Position numbers and translations under genes: made by a program
Assembly (NCBI RefSeq): GCF_000271305.1
Contig: NZ_AKGD01000004.1
Location: 620,001 to 684,000, forward strand
Length of the DNA stretch: 64,000 nucleotides
Source: Hydrocarboniphaga effusa AP103
Lineage (GTDB): Bacteria; Pseudomonadota; Gammaproteobacteria; Nevskiales; Nevskiaceae
Direction: 5' to 3'
Notes under the pieces: model-generated
The model's database searches: none
Seen by the model: the letters and a program-made list of their open reading frames with translations, nothing else
What the model was told of the DNA's origin: nothing
Part shown: one piece after another, positions 1-9,773 of the stretch
Layout: every line of letters starts with the position of its first letter
How positions within the stretch are numbered: the stretch's first letter is position 1

Positions 1-354
1 GTTGGTCAGCAGCAGCAGGCCCGAGGTGTTGATGTCGAGACGGCCGACCGCGATCCAGCGGCCCGTTTCGAGTTCGGGCAGCTTGCGGAACACGGTCTTG
101 CGGCCATCCGGATCGTCGCGCGTGACGAGCTCGCCGACGCGCTTGCGATACAGCAGCACGCGCGTGCTCTCGGGCTTGCGGCTCAGCGGCACGAGCTTGG
201 TGTCGACGCGCACGCTGTCGTTGTGATCGATCTTCTGGCCGATCTCCGCCGGCCGGCCGTTCACGGTCACGCGGCCTTCGGCGATCATCGCCTCGATGGC
301 GCGGCGCGAGGCGATGCCGGCCGTGGCGAGCAGTTTCTGTATGCGGTCAACCAT
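1..354 (-). CDS. rluB: 23S rRNA pseudouridine synthase RluB, N-terminal part (runs off the left edge)
   Basis: The reverse strand encodes 118 residues from an ATG at 354, and the frame is still open at position 1, so the 3' end lies outside the window. Residues 4-60 look like an S4 RNA-binding domain (QKLLATAGIASRRAIE). Residues 104-116 carry the RluB/RsuA catalytic block GRLDINTSGLLLL, with the nucleophile Asp at 107. The family makes pseudouridine in helix 89 of 23S rRNA. The start lies three bases after the scpB stop, and scpA-scpB-rluB is a familiar operon order. RluB rather than RluE/F is inferred from the S4 domain and this context. Confidence 0.9.
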   Translation of the reverse strand, partial: MVDRIQKLLATAGIASRRAIEAMIAEGRVTVNGRPAEIGQKIDHNDSVRVDTKLVPLSRKPESTRVLLYRKRVGELVTRDDPDGRKTVFRKLPELETGRWIAVGRLDINTSGLLLLTN

Positions 355-357
355 GGC

Positions 358-1377
358 TCAACGTTCCTCGTCCGGCTTCGGCTCTTCGGCTGGCGCGCCG
401 TCGTCACCGGTGTCTTCTGTATCCGGTGCTGCGTGTCCGGATGCTGGGTCGGCATCGGCGTCGCGCTCATCGCCTTCATCGATGATCGTTTCGACGATTT
501 CCTGCGCTTCGTCTTCGGTGTTTTCGTCGCCAACGGCGTCGCGGGCTTCGGGTGATTCGCTCGCGGCTTCGTCCACCTCGTGTTCGGACTCGGCTTCATC
601 GCCCTTCGACGGCAGCTCGCCCGTGAGCTGCGCGAGCGCGGCGTCGAGCTGATCCATGTCGCGGATCTCGGGCAGTGACGGCAGCTGGTCGAGCGTGCGC
701 AGGTTGAAGTCGTCGAGAAACTGCGCGGTAGTGCCGAACAGGGCCGGACGTCCGGGCACTTCCTTGACGCCGATCTCCTTGACCCAGCCGCGCTCCTGCA
801 GCGTGCGCAGGATGTTCGACGACACCGAAACGCCGCGCACTTCTTCGATCTCGCCACGCGTGATCGGCTGTCGGTAGACCACGAGCGCAAGCGTTTCGAG
901 CAGGGCGCGCGAAAATTTCGGCGGCTTTTCCTGCCACAGGCGCGCAACCCATCCGGCGTATTCCTCGCGCACCTGGATACGCCATCCGCTCGCGACTTCC
1001 TGCAGTTGCGCCGCTCCGCCCTGCAGGCGCGCATCGAGCTTGGCGAGCGCGGCGCGAACTTCGCTGCGACCGATGCCGAGGTCTTCGCCGAGCAGGCGAT
1101 GCAGGGCATCCACCGACAGCGGGCCGTCCGCCGCCAGCAGCAGCGCTTCGATGATGTGCTCTAGCCTGTCGATCGCCTCGGCGTTGTCGGCGACGCCAGT
1201 CACGATGTCCTGCGCCGTCGCGTCGGCCGCGATTTCAGGCGCGATGTCGGCGATCGCCGTCTGGTCGGACTGCGCGTCGGGCTTGGCGCCGGACAACTCT
1301 TCCGGAGGCAGCGGCACCTCGGGCAGTTCGTCGTCCTGCTCTTCGTCCGGCTCGTCGTTTCGGGGCGTATCACTCAT
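358..1377 (-). CDS. scpB: Segregation and condensation protein B, with long acidic N- and C-terminal extensions
   Basis: The 339-residue product has the ScpB winged-helix core at about residues 70-230, including EVPGRPALFGTTAQFLDDF at 206-224. ScpB dimerises and works with ScpA and SMC to condense and segregate the chromosome. Both ends are unusual. The first 65 residues and the last 80 or so (from about 258) are dominated by Asp, Glu, Ala and Pro and are probably disordered, so the protein is much longer than the roughly 200-residue core. Its ATG overlaps the scpA stop by eight bases, suggesting translational coupling. Confidence 0.92.
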   Translation of the reverse strand: MSDTPRNDEPDEEQDDELPEVPLPPEELSGAKPDAQSDQTAIADIAPEIAADATAQDIVTGVADNAEAIDRLEHIIEALLLAADGPLSVDALHRLLGEDLGIGRSEVRAALAKLDARLQGGAAQLQEVASGWRIQVREEYAGWVARLWQEKPPKFSRALLETLALVVYRQPITRGEIEEVRGVSVSSNILRTLQERGWVKEIGVKEVPGRPALFGTTAQFLDDFNLRTLDQLPSLPEIRDMDQLDAALAQLTGELPSKGDEAESEHEVDEAASESPEARDAVGDENTEDEAQEIVETIIDEGDERDADADPASGHAAPDTEDTGDDGAPAEEPKPDEER

Positions 1378-2233
1378 AGCTGGCGGTCTCGATGGCCGTT
1401 TCCGATATCGGGCGGCCGCTGTCGATCATGATTTCGGCGAACGGTCCTTCCTGCACGAGATCGATCGCGGCGAGCTTCACGAGTTCGAGAATCGCGAGCA
1501 GGCAGACGATCACGCCGGCGCGGCCTTCGGACGGCTCGATGATCTCGTCGAAGCGCTTCGGTCCGCTGTGCACGAGATCGAGGATATGCGTCATGCGCTC
1601 GCGCACCGACAAGGGCTCGCGCTTGACCTGATGCCGCGTGAACAGCTCGGCGCGCATCATCACCTCGCGAAACGCGAGCATGAGCTCGCGCAGGCTCGGC
1701 TGCGGCAGCACGACCTGGGTCGGAATCACGTCGGGCTTAGCGGCGGCGCGATAGATTTCGCGGCCCGCGCGCGGCAGCCTGTCGAGATTCTCGGCCGCGG
1801 TCTTGAAGCGCTCGTATTCCTGCAGGCGGCGCACGAGTTCCATGCGCGGATCACCCTCTTCTTCCTCGGCCTCGACGGGCTTCGGCAGCAGGATGCGCGA
1901 TTTGATCTCGGCGAGCAGCGCAGCCATCAGCAGGTATTCGGCCGCAAGCTCCAGCCGCAGCTCCTGCATCAGCGCGATGTACTGCAGATACTGCTGCGTG
2001 ATCTTGAGAACCGGAATGTCGAGAATGTTGAGGTTCTGACGGCGGATCAGGTACAGCAGCAAGTCGAGCGGGCCTTCGAAGGCTTCGAGAAACACCTGCA
2101 ATGCATCGGGCGGGATGTAGAGATCTTCGGGCAGCTTGTCGAGCACATGGCCGTTGATCTTCGGCAGGCGCGCGGCATCGGAAGCCTCTTCGACTTCGGT
2201 CACGATTTCGGCGTTGTCGGCCGGATCGCTCAT
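1370..2233 (-). CDS. scpA: Segregation and condensation protein A (kleisin)
   Basis: The 287-residue protein has the ScpA signature FEGPLDLLLYLIRRQ near residues 52-66, after a short variable N-terminus. The C-terminal winged helix includes the EPSEGRAGVIVCLLAILEL region. As the bacterial kleisin it would bridge the SMC head domains and recruit ScpB. The gene starts two bases after the trpS stop and overlaps scpB, so trpS-scpA-scpB-rluB are probably cotranscribed. Length and domain order are normal. Confidence 0.93.
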   Translation of the reverse strand: MSDPADNAEIVTEVEEASDAARLPKINGHVLDKLPEDLYIPPDALQVFLEAFEGPLDLLLYLIRRQNLNILDIPVLKITQQYLQYIALMQELRLELAAEYLLMAALLAEIKSRILLPKPVEAEEEEGDPRMELVRRLQEYERFKTAAENLDRLPRAGREIYRAAAKPDVIPTQVVLPQPSLRELMLAFREVMMRAELFTRHQVKREPLSVRERMTHILDLVHSGPKRFDEIIEPSEGRAGVIVCLLAILELVKLAAIDLVQEGPFAEIMIDSGRPISETAIETASYE

Positions 2234-2235
2234 GC

Positions 2236-3243
<1,008 letters not shown>

Positions 3244-3280
3244 TCGAAGAACCGTGATGTGTCGGTGATGAGGAGAGAAA

Positions 3281-3946
3281 TCAGTACAGCGAAACGGGCT
3301 CGATGCCGAAGGCCTGGAACAGCAGGCCCTGGCTGATCACGAGCGGCCAGAACAGCAGGCCTTTGAACAGCAGCAGTACGCCGAGCACGATGAAGAAAGC
3401 GTAAGGCTCGACCTTGGCGAGCGCCATCGCCTGGCGCATCGGCAGCAGGCTGATCAGGATGCGTCCGCCATCGAGCGGCGGCAGCGGCAGCAGGTTCAGC
3501 ACCAGCAGCGCGAGATTGATCACCACGCCGGCCACCGCCATGTAGCGCAGCCCGACCCAGGTCGGCTGATCGCTGCCGAAGACGAGCGTGGCCTTGATCA
3601 ATGCGGCCCACAGCACGGCCATCGCGAAGTTCGCCGCGAGGCCCGCGACGGCGACCTTGGCGAGATCGCGCTTGGGATGGCGCAGGCGCGAGAAATCGAC
3701 CGGAATCGGCTTGGGCCAGCCCATCAGGAAACCACCGAGCGTGATCAGCAGGCCCGGGATCAGCAGCGTGCCGAGCGGATCGACATGGCGCAGCGGATTC
3801 GGCGACAGCCGCCCGAGCGCGGTGCCCGTCATGTCGCCACAGGCGCGCGCCGCATAGCCGTGCGCGATCTCGCGAATGGTGATCGCCAGCAGTACCGGCA
3901 ACGCCCAGACCGCGAGTTTCTGGACCAGTGAAAGCTCATCGAACAT
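3281..3946 (-). CDS. Site-2 protease (M50) family membrane protein with an altered zinc motif
   Basis: The 221-residue protein has about five hydrophobic segments and the layout of small bacterial site-2 proteases. A motif lies in the first membrane helix, and NLLPLPPLDGGRIL (residues 151-164) supplies the distal LDG aspartate (D159). The HEXXH motif reads REIAH at 25-29, so the first zinc-ligand histidine is Arg while E26 and H29 remain. The codon reads CGC on the coding strand. The GPAAN motif also reads GLAAN. Activity is therefore doubtful. The ATG at 3946 was chosen because the family N-terminus begins a few residues before the first helix. It sits between yciO and trpS, 14 bases after yciO. 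Confidence 0.85.
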   Translation of the reverse strand: MFDELSLVQKLAVWALPVLLAITIREIAHGYAARACGDMTGTALGRLSPNPLRHVDPLGTLLIPGLLITLGGFLMGWPKPIPVDFSRLRHPKRDLAKVAVAGLAANFAMAVLWAALIKATLVFGSDQPTWVGLRYMAVAGVVINLALLVLNLLPLPPLDGGRILISLLPMRQAMALAKVEPYAFFIVLGVLLLFKGLLFWPLVISQGLLFQAFGIEPVSLY

Positions 3947-3960
3947 GTAAGGCCAGGCCC

Positions 3961-4587
3961 TTATTCCGAGAAAATGCCCTGAACGGGGCCCTTGCCCTGA
4001 CGCAGCACGCGAGCCTCTCCTTCCGACAGATCGACCACCGTGGTCGGCTCCAGCCCGCAGTTGCCCGAATCGAGCACCACGTCGACCTCGCGCAGCAGGC
4101 GCTCCTCGAACTCGCGCGGATCGTTCACGGGCAGTTCCTCGCCCGGGAACTGCAGCGTGCAGCTGATCAGCGGCTCCCCGAGCGTGGCGAGCAGGCCCTG
4201 GGTGACCGGATGCTCCGGAATGCGGATGCCGATGGTCTTGCGCTTCTCGTGCGCGACCCGGCGCGGCAGCTCCTTGGTCGCGGTCAATACGAAGGTGTAT
4301 GGGCCCGGCGTGAGCTGGCGCAGCAGCCGGAACTGCCAGTTGTCGACGCGCGCGTAGGTCGCGATCTCGGACAGGTCGCGGCACATCAGCGTGAACTGGT
4401 GGTTCTTGTCGAAGCGGCGGATGCGCCGCAGCCGCTCGGCCGCGTCCTTGTCGTCGAGGTGACAGCCGAGGGCGTAGCAGGAGTCGGTCGGATAGGCGAT
4501 CACCGCGCCCTGGCGCAGATGCACGGCGGCTTGCGCGAGCAGGCGGGATTGGGGGTTTTGCGGGTGGACTTCGATCCAGTTCGACAT
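3961..4587 (-). CDS. yciO: YciO/YrdC/Sua5-family protein
   Basis: The 208-residue protein matches YciO across the YrdC-like fold. It has the nucleotide-binding stretch GAVIAYPTDSCYALGC near residues 27-42 and later SCTLQFPG and VVLDSGNCG segments. YrdC/Sua5 enzymes make threonylcarbamoyl-AMP for tRNA t6A. YciO proteins are paralogues whose activity is weaker or less settled, and the TDSCYALG form resembles E. coli YciO rather than TsaC. The gene heads the left minus-strand operon and is divergent from yciB, with 85 bases between them. Confidence 0.85.
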   Translation of the reverse strand: MSNWIEVHPQNPQSRLLAQAAVHLRQGAVIAYPTDSCYALGCHLDDKDAAERLRRIRRFDKNHQFTLMCRDLSEIATYARVDNWQFRLLRQLTPGPYTFVLTATKELPRRVAHEKRKTIGIRIPEHPVTQGLLATLGEPLISCTLQFPGEELPVNDPREFEERLLREVDVVLDSGNCGLEPTTVVDLSEGEARVLRQGKGPVQGIFSE

Positions 4588-4672
4588 TCGTCATTGTACC
4601 GTCTGAGCCTGCCTGCGGCCCGGGCGCGCGCAAACCGGCCCGCGGGACGGCCGCCCGGTATACTGGCGGCTT

Positions 4673-5224
4673 ATGAAACCCCTGCTCGATCTCGCCCCCT
4701 TCCTGGTGTTCCTCGCGGTCACGCTGTCGACCGACATCTACAAGGGAACGATGGCGCTGATGGCCTCGCTGCTCGTGCTGATCGCCTTCTACCGGCTCAA
4801 GTTCGGCGAGTGGCACAAGATGCACCTCGTCGCGGCCGGCATCACGCTCGTGCTCGGCGGCATGACTCTTTATTTCCACGACGCCAACTTCATCAAGCTC
4901 AAGCCGACGATCCTGTTCGCCGGCTTCGCGGTGGTGCTGCTCGGCAGCCAGTTCATCGGCGAGAAGACTCTCGTCGAGCGCGTGGCGGGCCATGCGATCT
5001 CGCTGCCGCCCGCGATCTGGCGCAAGGTCAACGTCGCCTGGGTGATCTTCTACGCCGCCTGTGCGGTGCTGAACCTCTACGTCGCCCACATGTACAGCGA
5101 CAAGGTCTGGGCGATCTTCAAGTTCGGCGGGCTCACCGTGCTGCCGCTGCTGTTCGCAGCCGCGCACGCCCCGTTCCTGTCGCAGTACCTCAACGACTCG
5201 ACCCAGGACAAGGGAACGACCTAA
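4673..5224 (+). CDS. yciB: Inner membrane septation protein YciB (IspZ/IspA family)
   Basis: The 183-residue integral membrane protein has about five hydrophobic helices and the family opening MKPLLDLAPFLVFLAVTL. The conserved GEKTLVERVAGHAISLP region lies mid-protein and the ending is polar. YciB interacts with cell elongation and division proteins and affects envelope integrity. The exact biochemical role is unknown. It heads a plus-strand run with yciI one base downstream and then bolA, an arrangement common in related bacteria. Confidence 0.9.
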   Translation: MKPLLDLAPFLVFLAVTLSTDIYKGTMALMASLLVLIAFYRLKFGEWHKMHLVAAGITLVLGGMTLYFHDANFIKLKPTILFAGFAVVLLGSQFIGEKTLVERVAGHAISLPPAIWRKVNVAWVIFYAACAVLNLYVAHMYSDKVWAIFKFGGLTVLPLLFAAAHAPFLSQYLNDSTQDKGTT

Positions 5225-5225
5225 C

Positions 5226-5525
5226 GTGCTTTACGCCATCATCGGCCAAGACGTCGACAACAGCCTGCCGGCCCGCAAGGCCGCCCGCCCGGCGCACATC
5301 GAGCGCCTGCGCGAACTCCAGAAACAGGGCCGCCTCGTGCTCGCCGGACCCTGCCCGGTCGCCGATGCGCCCGACCTGTCGGCCGGCGCCACCGGCAGCC
5401 TGCTGGTGCTCGAATTCGACAGCCTCGCCGAGGCCACCGAGTGGGCCAATGCCGATCCGTACGTCAAGGCCGGCGTCTACGCGAGCGTGACGATCAAGCC
5501 CTTCATCAAGGCCCTGCCGGAATGA
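5226..5525 (+). CDS. yciI: YciI family protein
   Basis: The 99-residue dimeric ferredoxin-like-fold protein aligns with E. coli YciI from end to end: MLYAIIGQD, then RPAHIERL, then ADPYVKAGVY and VTIKPF. The conserved His in RPAH and the Asp in ADPY are the proposed active-site residues. The physiological substrate is unknown. Its stop overlaps the bolA ATG (ATGA), so the two are probably translationally coupled. Confidence 0.9.
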   Translation: MLYAIIGQDVDNSLPARKAARPAHIERLRELQKQGRLVLAGPCPVADAPDLSAGATGSLLVLEFDSLAEATEWANADPYVKAGVYASVTIKPFIKALPE

Positions 5526-5809
5526 GTTCGCCGCGCGTCGAGCGCATCCGGATCGCGCTGCAGAATGCGTTCTCTCCGCAGTTCCTAGAAGTCGAAGACC
5601 AAAGCCATCTGCATGCCGGTCATGCCGGTGCGGCGACCGGACGCGGCCACTTTCACGTGCGCATCGTCGCCCAGGCCTTCGACGGCCTGTCGCCGATCCA
5701 CCGCCACCGCGCGGTCTACGCGGCGGTCGGCGATCTCATGCAGACCGACATCCACGCGCTGTCGATGGAGACGCGCTCGCCGGCCGAGGCTGCATCGTCG
5801 GCCGGCTGA
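5522..5809 (+). CDS. bolA: BolA family protein
   Basis: The 95-residue protein has the BolA fold signature with RIRIALQNAF, LEVEDQSHLHAGH and the conserved GHFHVRIVAQAFDGL. BolA proteins pair with CGFS monothiol glutaredoxins to bind or transfer 2Fe-2S clusters, and BolA itself influences envelope gene expression. A CGFS glutaredoxin (grxD) is encoded about 12 kb downstream. The ATG overlaps the yciI stop. Assignment to BolA rather than IbaG rests on the H-x-H spacing and is likely but not certain. Confidence 0.88.
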   Translation: MSSPRVERIRIALQNAFSPQFLEVEDQSHLHAGHAGAATGRGHFHVRIVAQAFDGLSPIHRHRAVYAAVGDLMQTDIHALSMETRSPAEAASSAG

Positions 5810-5821
5810 GGCTGCGGTTTC

Positions 5822-6841
5822 TCAGCAAGCCGGCTCGCTGACCGCTAGGCCGATCTCCGACGCATTGAGCGTTCCGCTGTTGCCATTGCTGAGTTCGTAA
5901 CGGGCGCTGCCGTCGGCGGCGAAGGTGATCGTCGCCAGGCCGCGGTCGGACTCGATGCGCAGGCGGCCGGCGGTGAAGCCATCGGTGCTGATCGCCAGCG
6001 GCGTCGGCGTGCTGACCTCGGCGTAGGTCCAGTCGCAGATCGAGCTGTGATAGCGGTACGGGCCGCTCAGGCTGAGCGTCTGGCTGCTGGTGTTCTCGGC
6101 GATCGTGAACGGGCCGCTGCCGTTGCCGAGGTCGAGATCGAGCAGGTAGTCGTCGCTCTCGGCATTGAGCCGGAAGCTCAGGATCGACCGCTGTTCCTGC
6201 TGGTTGGTCGCGGACCGGAACTCGAAGCGGCCGAGCGTGAAGAACTCGGTGAGTTCGGTGCGCGAACCGACCGGCTCGTAGCGGCGATACAGGTGCGGGG
6301 TGTCGCCCGAGCCGAGCAGGCTGTAATCGTAGGTTTCGTTGCTGGCGTTCGGCGTGCCGCTGCCATTCTCGACGCGGCCGTCGTCGTAGCTGGACCCGTT
6401 GCCGCTCTCGTCGTCGATAGTGCAGTCGTCGTAGTTGTAGATGCGGAAGCTGACCGCGCGCCGCGTGCCGTCGAAGTAGCCGAAAGGCTCCTGGCCGCTG
6501 CCTTCCTCGAGCGTGTACGAGCCGCTGTCGCAGTCATGGCGGGTCGCCGCCTTGAGCAGGCTCGGATTGCGCGCGGAATACCGGCCCCAGTGTCCGCTCG
6601 GAACGCCGGCCGCCTTGAACAGGGCGGAGCTCGGCTCGGCCAGCCCGTCGCCGTAGCCGAACAGCTGGGCCACGTTGGCGACGATGCTGATCTCCCGCAG
6701 CACGTCGGATTTGCCCGACAGCGGCGCCGGTTCGCCGTCGTCACCGCCATCGTCGTAATCGCGGCCGTCGCTGCCGCCGCCACAGGCGCTCAGCAACAGC
6801 GCCGAAGCCGCCAGACCGATCGCCGCCCCGAAATTCCACAT
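5822..6841 (-). CDS. Predicted lipoprotein of unknown function, paralogue of the 43.4 kb lipoprotein
   Basis: The 339-residue product has a signal peptide ending in lipobox LSAC (Cys about 20), then a Gly/Asp-rich linker, so it is probably an envelope lipoprotein. The mature part is Ser, Asn, Gly and Tyr rich with several cysteines and looks beta-rich and secreted. No known domain is recognised. Its last 40 or so residues share a pattern with the plus-strand lipoprotein ending at 44447: a SD-x4-TITF-x2-[DN]GSA core, then TL-x2-SEI and a terminal Cys. It lies 97 bases downstream of phoD on the same strand. Function is unknown. Confidence 0.75.
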   Translation of the reverse strand: MWNFGAAIGLAASALLLSACGGGSDGRDYDDGGDDGEPAPLSGKSDVLREISIVANVAQLFGYGDGLAEPSSALFKAAGVPSGHWGRYSARNPSLLKAATRHDCDSGSYTLEEGSGQEPFGYFDGTRRAVSFRIYNYDDCTIDDESGNGSSYDDGRVENGSGTPNASNETYDYSLLGSGDTPHLYRRYEPVGSRTELTEFFTLGRFEFRSATNQQEQRSILSFRLNAESDDYLLDLDLGNGSGPFTIAENTSSQTLSLSGPYRYHSSICDWTYAEVSTPTPLAISTDGFTAGRLRIESDRGLATITFAADGSARYELSNGNSGTLNASEIGLAVSEPAC

Positions 6842-6938
6842 GGCTTTCTCCTCCTTGAGTCGGCCGCCGGCCGGCGGCAGCCAAACAGTAGCATTGACGC
6901 CCGATTTACGGCTGCGGCCGGGGTTTTCCCGGACCGGC

Positions 6939-8651
6939 TCAGGGCGCCAGTGCCGGGGCGTCGGTCCTTGCTTCGCTCGGGCCGTCGGCCCGGCTCAGGT
7001 GATTGTCGCCATCGGCCGTGAAGTAGGCGGCGCCGAAGCTCTCGGCCTCCGAGCTCTCGGCGATCGTCTGCGAATACCACCATTCGCCCTGCAAACGCTC
7101 GGGCGTGACATCGAGCAGCAGATACCCCTTCCGCGCGAGGTCCACGTACTTCATGTGCGGATTCAGCAGCTGCAGCAGCGACTGCAGCGGAGCGAGCTGA
7201 TCGAGCCCCGGCGAGGTCACCGAGGTGGCGACGAACTCGACCGCCAGCGAACCCGAACCGTTGAGCGGGTTGTAGACCAGCGGATTGTTCGGATCGCGCG
7301 ACAGGTCCATCGCCCAGGAGGTGTGGATGTCGCCCGTCAGCACCGCCACGTTGCCGCCGGCGCTTTCGATCAGGCCGAACAGACGGTTGCGTTCGGCGCG
7401 ATAGCCGTCCCATTGATCCGGGTTGAGGATGATTCCACCGGTGCTGACGACCGGCAGCGAATTGACGAGATCGCGCAGCTGCTCGATCGGCAGCCCGCTC
7501 AAGCGCGAAAGCTCGGGCAGGCCAAGGATGCGCAGCTGGCCGAACATCACCTGCTGGCCGAGCAGCTTCCATTTGGCGGTCGTGGTCGACAGCGCGTTAG
7601 ACAGGAAATCGAACTGCGCCGTGCTGATCAGATGCCGATCGGCGTCGTTGATGCTCGAAGCGTCCGCCACGGCGGCCTGTTCGTCCCGCCCTTCGAGGCG
7701 CGTGTCGAGCATGACGAATTCGGCCAGGTCGCCATAGCGGAACTGGCGATAGATGCGCTGAGGATCGGCCGCGTCGGGCAGCCGGATCGGCAGCCACTCG
7801 GCATACGCCTGCACGCCCCAGGCCTTGCGCTGGGCCCAGACGCCTTCGCTGCCCTCGGTGTGGTTCTCGGCGCCGTCGCGCCAGGAGTCGTTGGCGGTCT
7901 CGTGGTCGTCCCAGACGGTGATGAAGGGGTGCTGGCGATGCACCTCCTGCAGGTCCGAATCGAGCTTGTAGTGGGCATGGCGCGTGCGGTAGTCGTCGAG
8001 CGTGGTGATCTCGTGCGAGGGCTGGTATTCGCGCGCCTCGCCGTATTCGCCGGTCCCGTATTCGTAGATGTAGTCGCCCAGGTGCAGCACCACGTCGATG
8101 TCGGCGCGCCTGGCCAATGCCTTGTAGGCGCTGAAATAGCCATGCGCGTAGCTCGAGCAGGACACCACGCCTACGCGCAGCCGGTCGAGCCCGCCGCTGG
8201 CGGCCGTGCGCGTGCGCCCGATCACCGATCGGGTCTGTCCGACCGCGAAGCGATAGTAGTAAGTCGTCGCCGGCGCGAGCCCGCCCTGGTCGACCTTGAC
8301 CGTGTAGTCGCGGTCGGCGTCGGTCGAAAAGCGGCTGGTCTGCACGATCCGCGTGAACGCCGGATCGCTCGCCACCTGCACTTCGCCCCGGATCGTCCCG
8401 TCCGTGGCCGGGGTCACGCGGGTCCAGAGGATCACCCTGTCCTGCAGCGGGTCGCCCGAGGCGACGCCGTGCCTGAACTCGACGCTGCCGGGCTCGCTGC
8501 CCGGATCCGGATCGCGTCCACCGCCGCCGGCGCTGCAACTGGCGAACAGCGGAGCGGCGGCGACCGCGGTCGATGCGAAACCTGCGCGCCGCAGAAAATC
8601 ACGGCGCGACCAGCCGCGCTTGCGCGGCCGCTGACGGCGGGCTCTGCCCAT
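6939..8651 (-). CDS. phoD: PhoD-type alkaline phosphatase/phosphodiesterase, Tat-exported
   Basis: The 570-residue protein begins with a twin-arginine signal (SRRDFLRRAGF, residues 15-25), a hydrophobic stretch and FASC, so it may also be lipid-modified at Cys39. PhoD metallophosphatase motifs follow: VVLHLGDYIYEYG, TVWDDHETANDSW and LTGDIHTSWAMDL. The N-terminal Ig-like PhoD domain begins with FRHGVASGDP. The family hydrolyses phosphomonoesters and diesters outside the cytoplasm with Fe/Ca cofactors. The lipoprotein gene follows on the same strand. No Pho box was identified by eye. Confidence 0.92.
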   Translation of the reverse strand: MGRARRQRPRKRGWSRRDFLRRAGFASTAVAAAPLFASCSAGGGGRDPDPGSEPGSVEFRHGVASGDPLQDRVILWTRVTPATDGTIRGEVQVASDPAFTRIVQTSRFSTDADRDYTVKVDQGGLAPATTYYYRFAVGQTRSVIGRTRTAASGGLDRLRVGVVSCSSYAHGYFSAYKALARRADIDVVLHLGDYIYEYGTGEYGEAREYQPSHEITTLDDYRTRHAHYKLDSDLQEVHRQHPFITVWDDHETANDSWRDGAENHTEGSEGVWAQRKAWGVQAYAEWLPIRLPDAADPQRIYRQFRYGDLAEFVMLDTRLEGRDEQAAVADASSINDADRHLISTAQFDFLSNALSTTTAKWKLLGQQVMFGQLRILGLPELSRLSGLPIEQLRDLVNSLPVVSTGGIILNPDQWDGYRAERNRLFGLIESAGGNVAVLTGDIHTSWAMDLSRDPNNPLVYNPLNGSGSLAVEFVATSVTSPGLDQLAPLQSLLQLLNPHMKYVDLARKGYLLLDVTPERLQGEWWYSQTIAESSEAESFGAAYFTADGDNHLSRADGPSEARTDAPALAP

Positions 8652-8802
8652 GGTGGAAATCCCCGAGATCGAAGCGCCGGCGAACGCGGCGCGAATCGCA
8701 CAACGCTAAGGCTCGGGAGTTACAGCGGGGTTACGGGCGAAGGCGCGGCAGCTGGTAAATGTCGCTTAGGCGCGGAGCATGCGGGCGAGCCCGCCCGGGA
8801 AC

Positions 8803-9624
8803 TCAGGCCGACTGGCGGCGCAGGTTCTTTTCCTGCAGCACGATCGCCGCGATCTCCTCGATCGACATGTTCGCCGAGTTGATGAACGGCACGTTCTGCT
8901 TGCGATACAGGCTCTCGGCCTGTCGCAGCTCGTAGGCGCACTGCGGCAGCGAGGCGTACTTGGAGCCCGGCCGACGCTCGGTGCGGACCTGGTGCAGTCG
9001 ATCCGGATCGGAGGTCAGGCCGAAGCACTTCGGCGCCAGGCCCTTGAGCGAGGCCGGCAGCTTCTGCGCCTCGAGGTCTTCTTCGGTCAGCGGGAAATTG
9101 GTCGCGAAGATGCCGTACTGCAGGGCCAGGTACAGCGTCGTCGGCGTCTTGCCGCAACGCGAAGGAGCGATCAGGATCACGTCGGCCTTGGAGAGGTCGC
9201 GCGTGCTCTGCCCATCGTCGTGCTCCATGGCGTAGTTCATGGCGTCGATGCGGGCGTTGTAGCGTCGGGCGTCCGACAGCCCATGCGCTCGGCCGGTGGC
9301 ATGGATCGACTTCAGACCCAATTCAGCCTCGATTGCTGGAATGTAGGCGTCGAAGAAATCCATGAACAATCCCTGGCATTGCCTCAGAATGTTGCGGATT
9401 TCATCGTTGACTGTGGTCGACAGCACGATCGGCCGGCTACCCTGAACAGCCAGGTGATTGATATAGTCGACGGTATTGCGGGCCTTGTCGGGGGTATTGA
9501 TGAATGGCAAGGTCGTTTTCTTGAATTCGACGAATTCGAACTGGGTCAGCAGGGTGGCTCCCAGGGTCTCGGCCGTAATGCCGGTGCCGTCCGAAAGAAA
9601 GAAAACGTATCGCTGATCAGCCAT
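8803..9624 (-). CDS. ppsR: PEP synthase regulatory protein (kinase/pyrophosphorylase)
   Basis: The 273-residue DUF299 protein is a bifunctional regulator that inactivates PEP synthase by ADP-dependent phosphorylation and reactivates it by Pi-dependent pyrophosphorylysis. The family N-terminus FFLSDGTGITAETLG is present at residues 8-22, and the P-loop APSRCGKT lies at 153-160. Its target ppsA is divergently transcribed across a 264-base intergenic region, the usual arrangement, which makes the assignment firm. Confidence 0.95.
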   Translation of the reverse strand: MADQRYVFFLSDGTGITAETLGATLLTQFEFVEFKKTTLPFINTPDKARNTVDYINHLAVQGSRPIVLSTTVNDEIRNILRQCQGLFMDFFDAYIPAIEAELGLKSIHATGRAHGLSDARRYNARIDAMNYAMEHDDGQSTRDLSKADVILIAPSRCGKTPTTLYLALQYGIFATNFPLTEEDLEAQKLPASLKGLAPKCFGLTSDPDRLHQVRTERRPGSKYASLPQCAYELRQAESLYRKQNVPFINSANMSIEEIAAIVLQEKNLRRQSA

Positions 9625-9773
9625 GTCTAGGGGTGTTGCCCAAGTCGTTCGTCGTGTTGCATAGATAACAGAGTCAAGTACATCTCACCACCCGTCATTT
9701 CTGAGCCCTGACCGGGCTACTTCATTGGTCGCGCATGGAACTGCGCAGGCCGTTTTTGCTGCAACTGCCTTAG

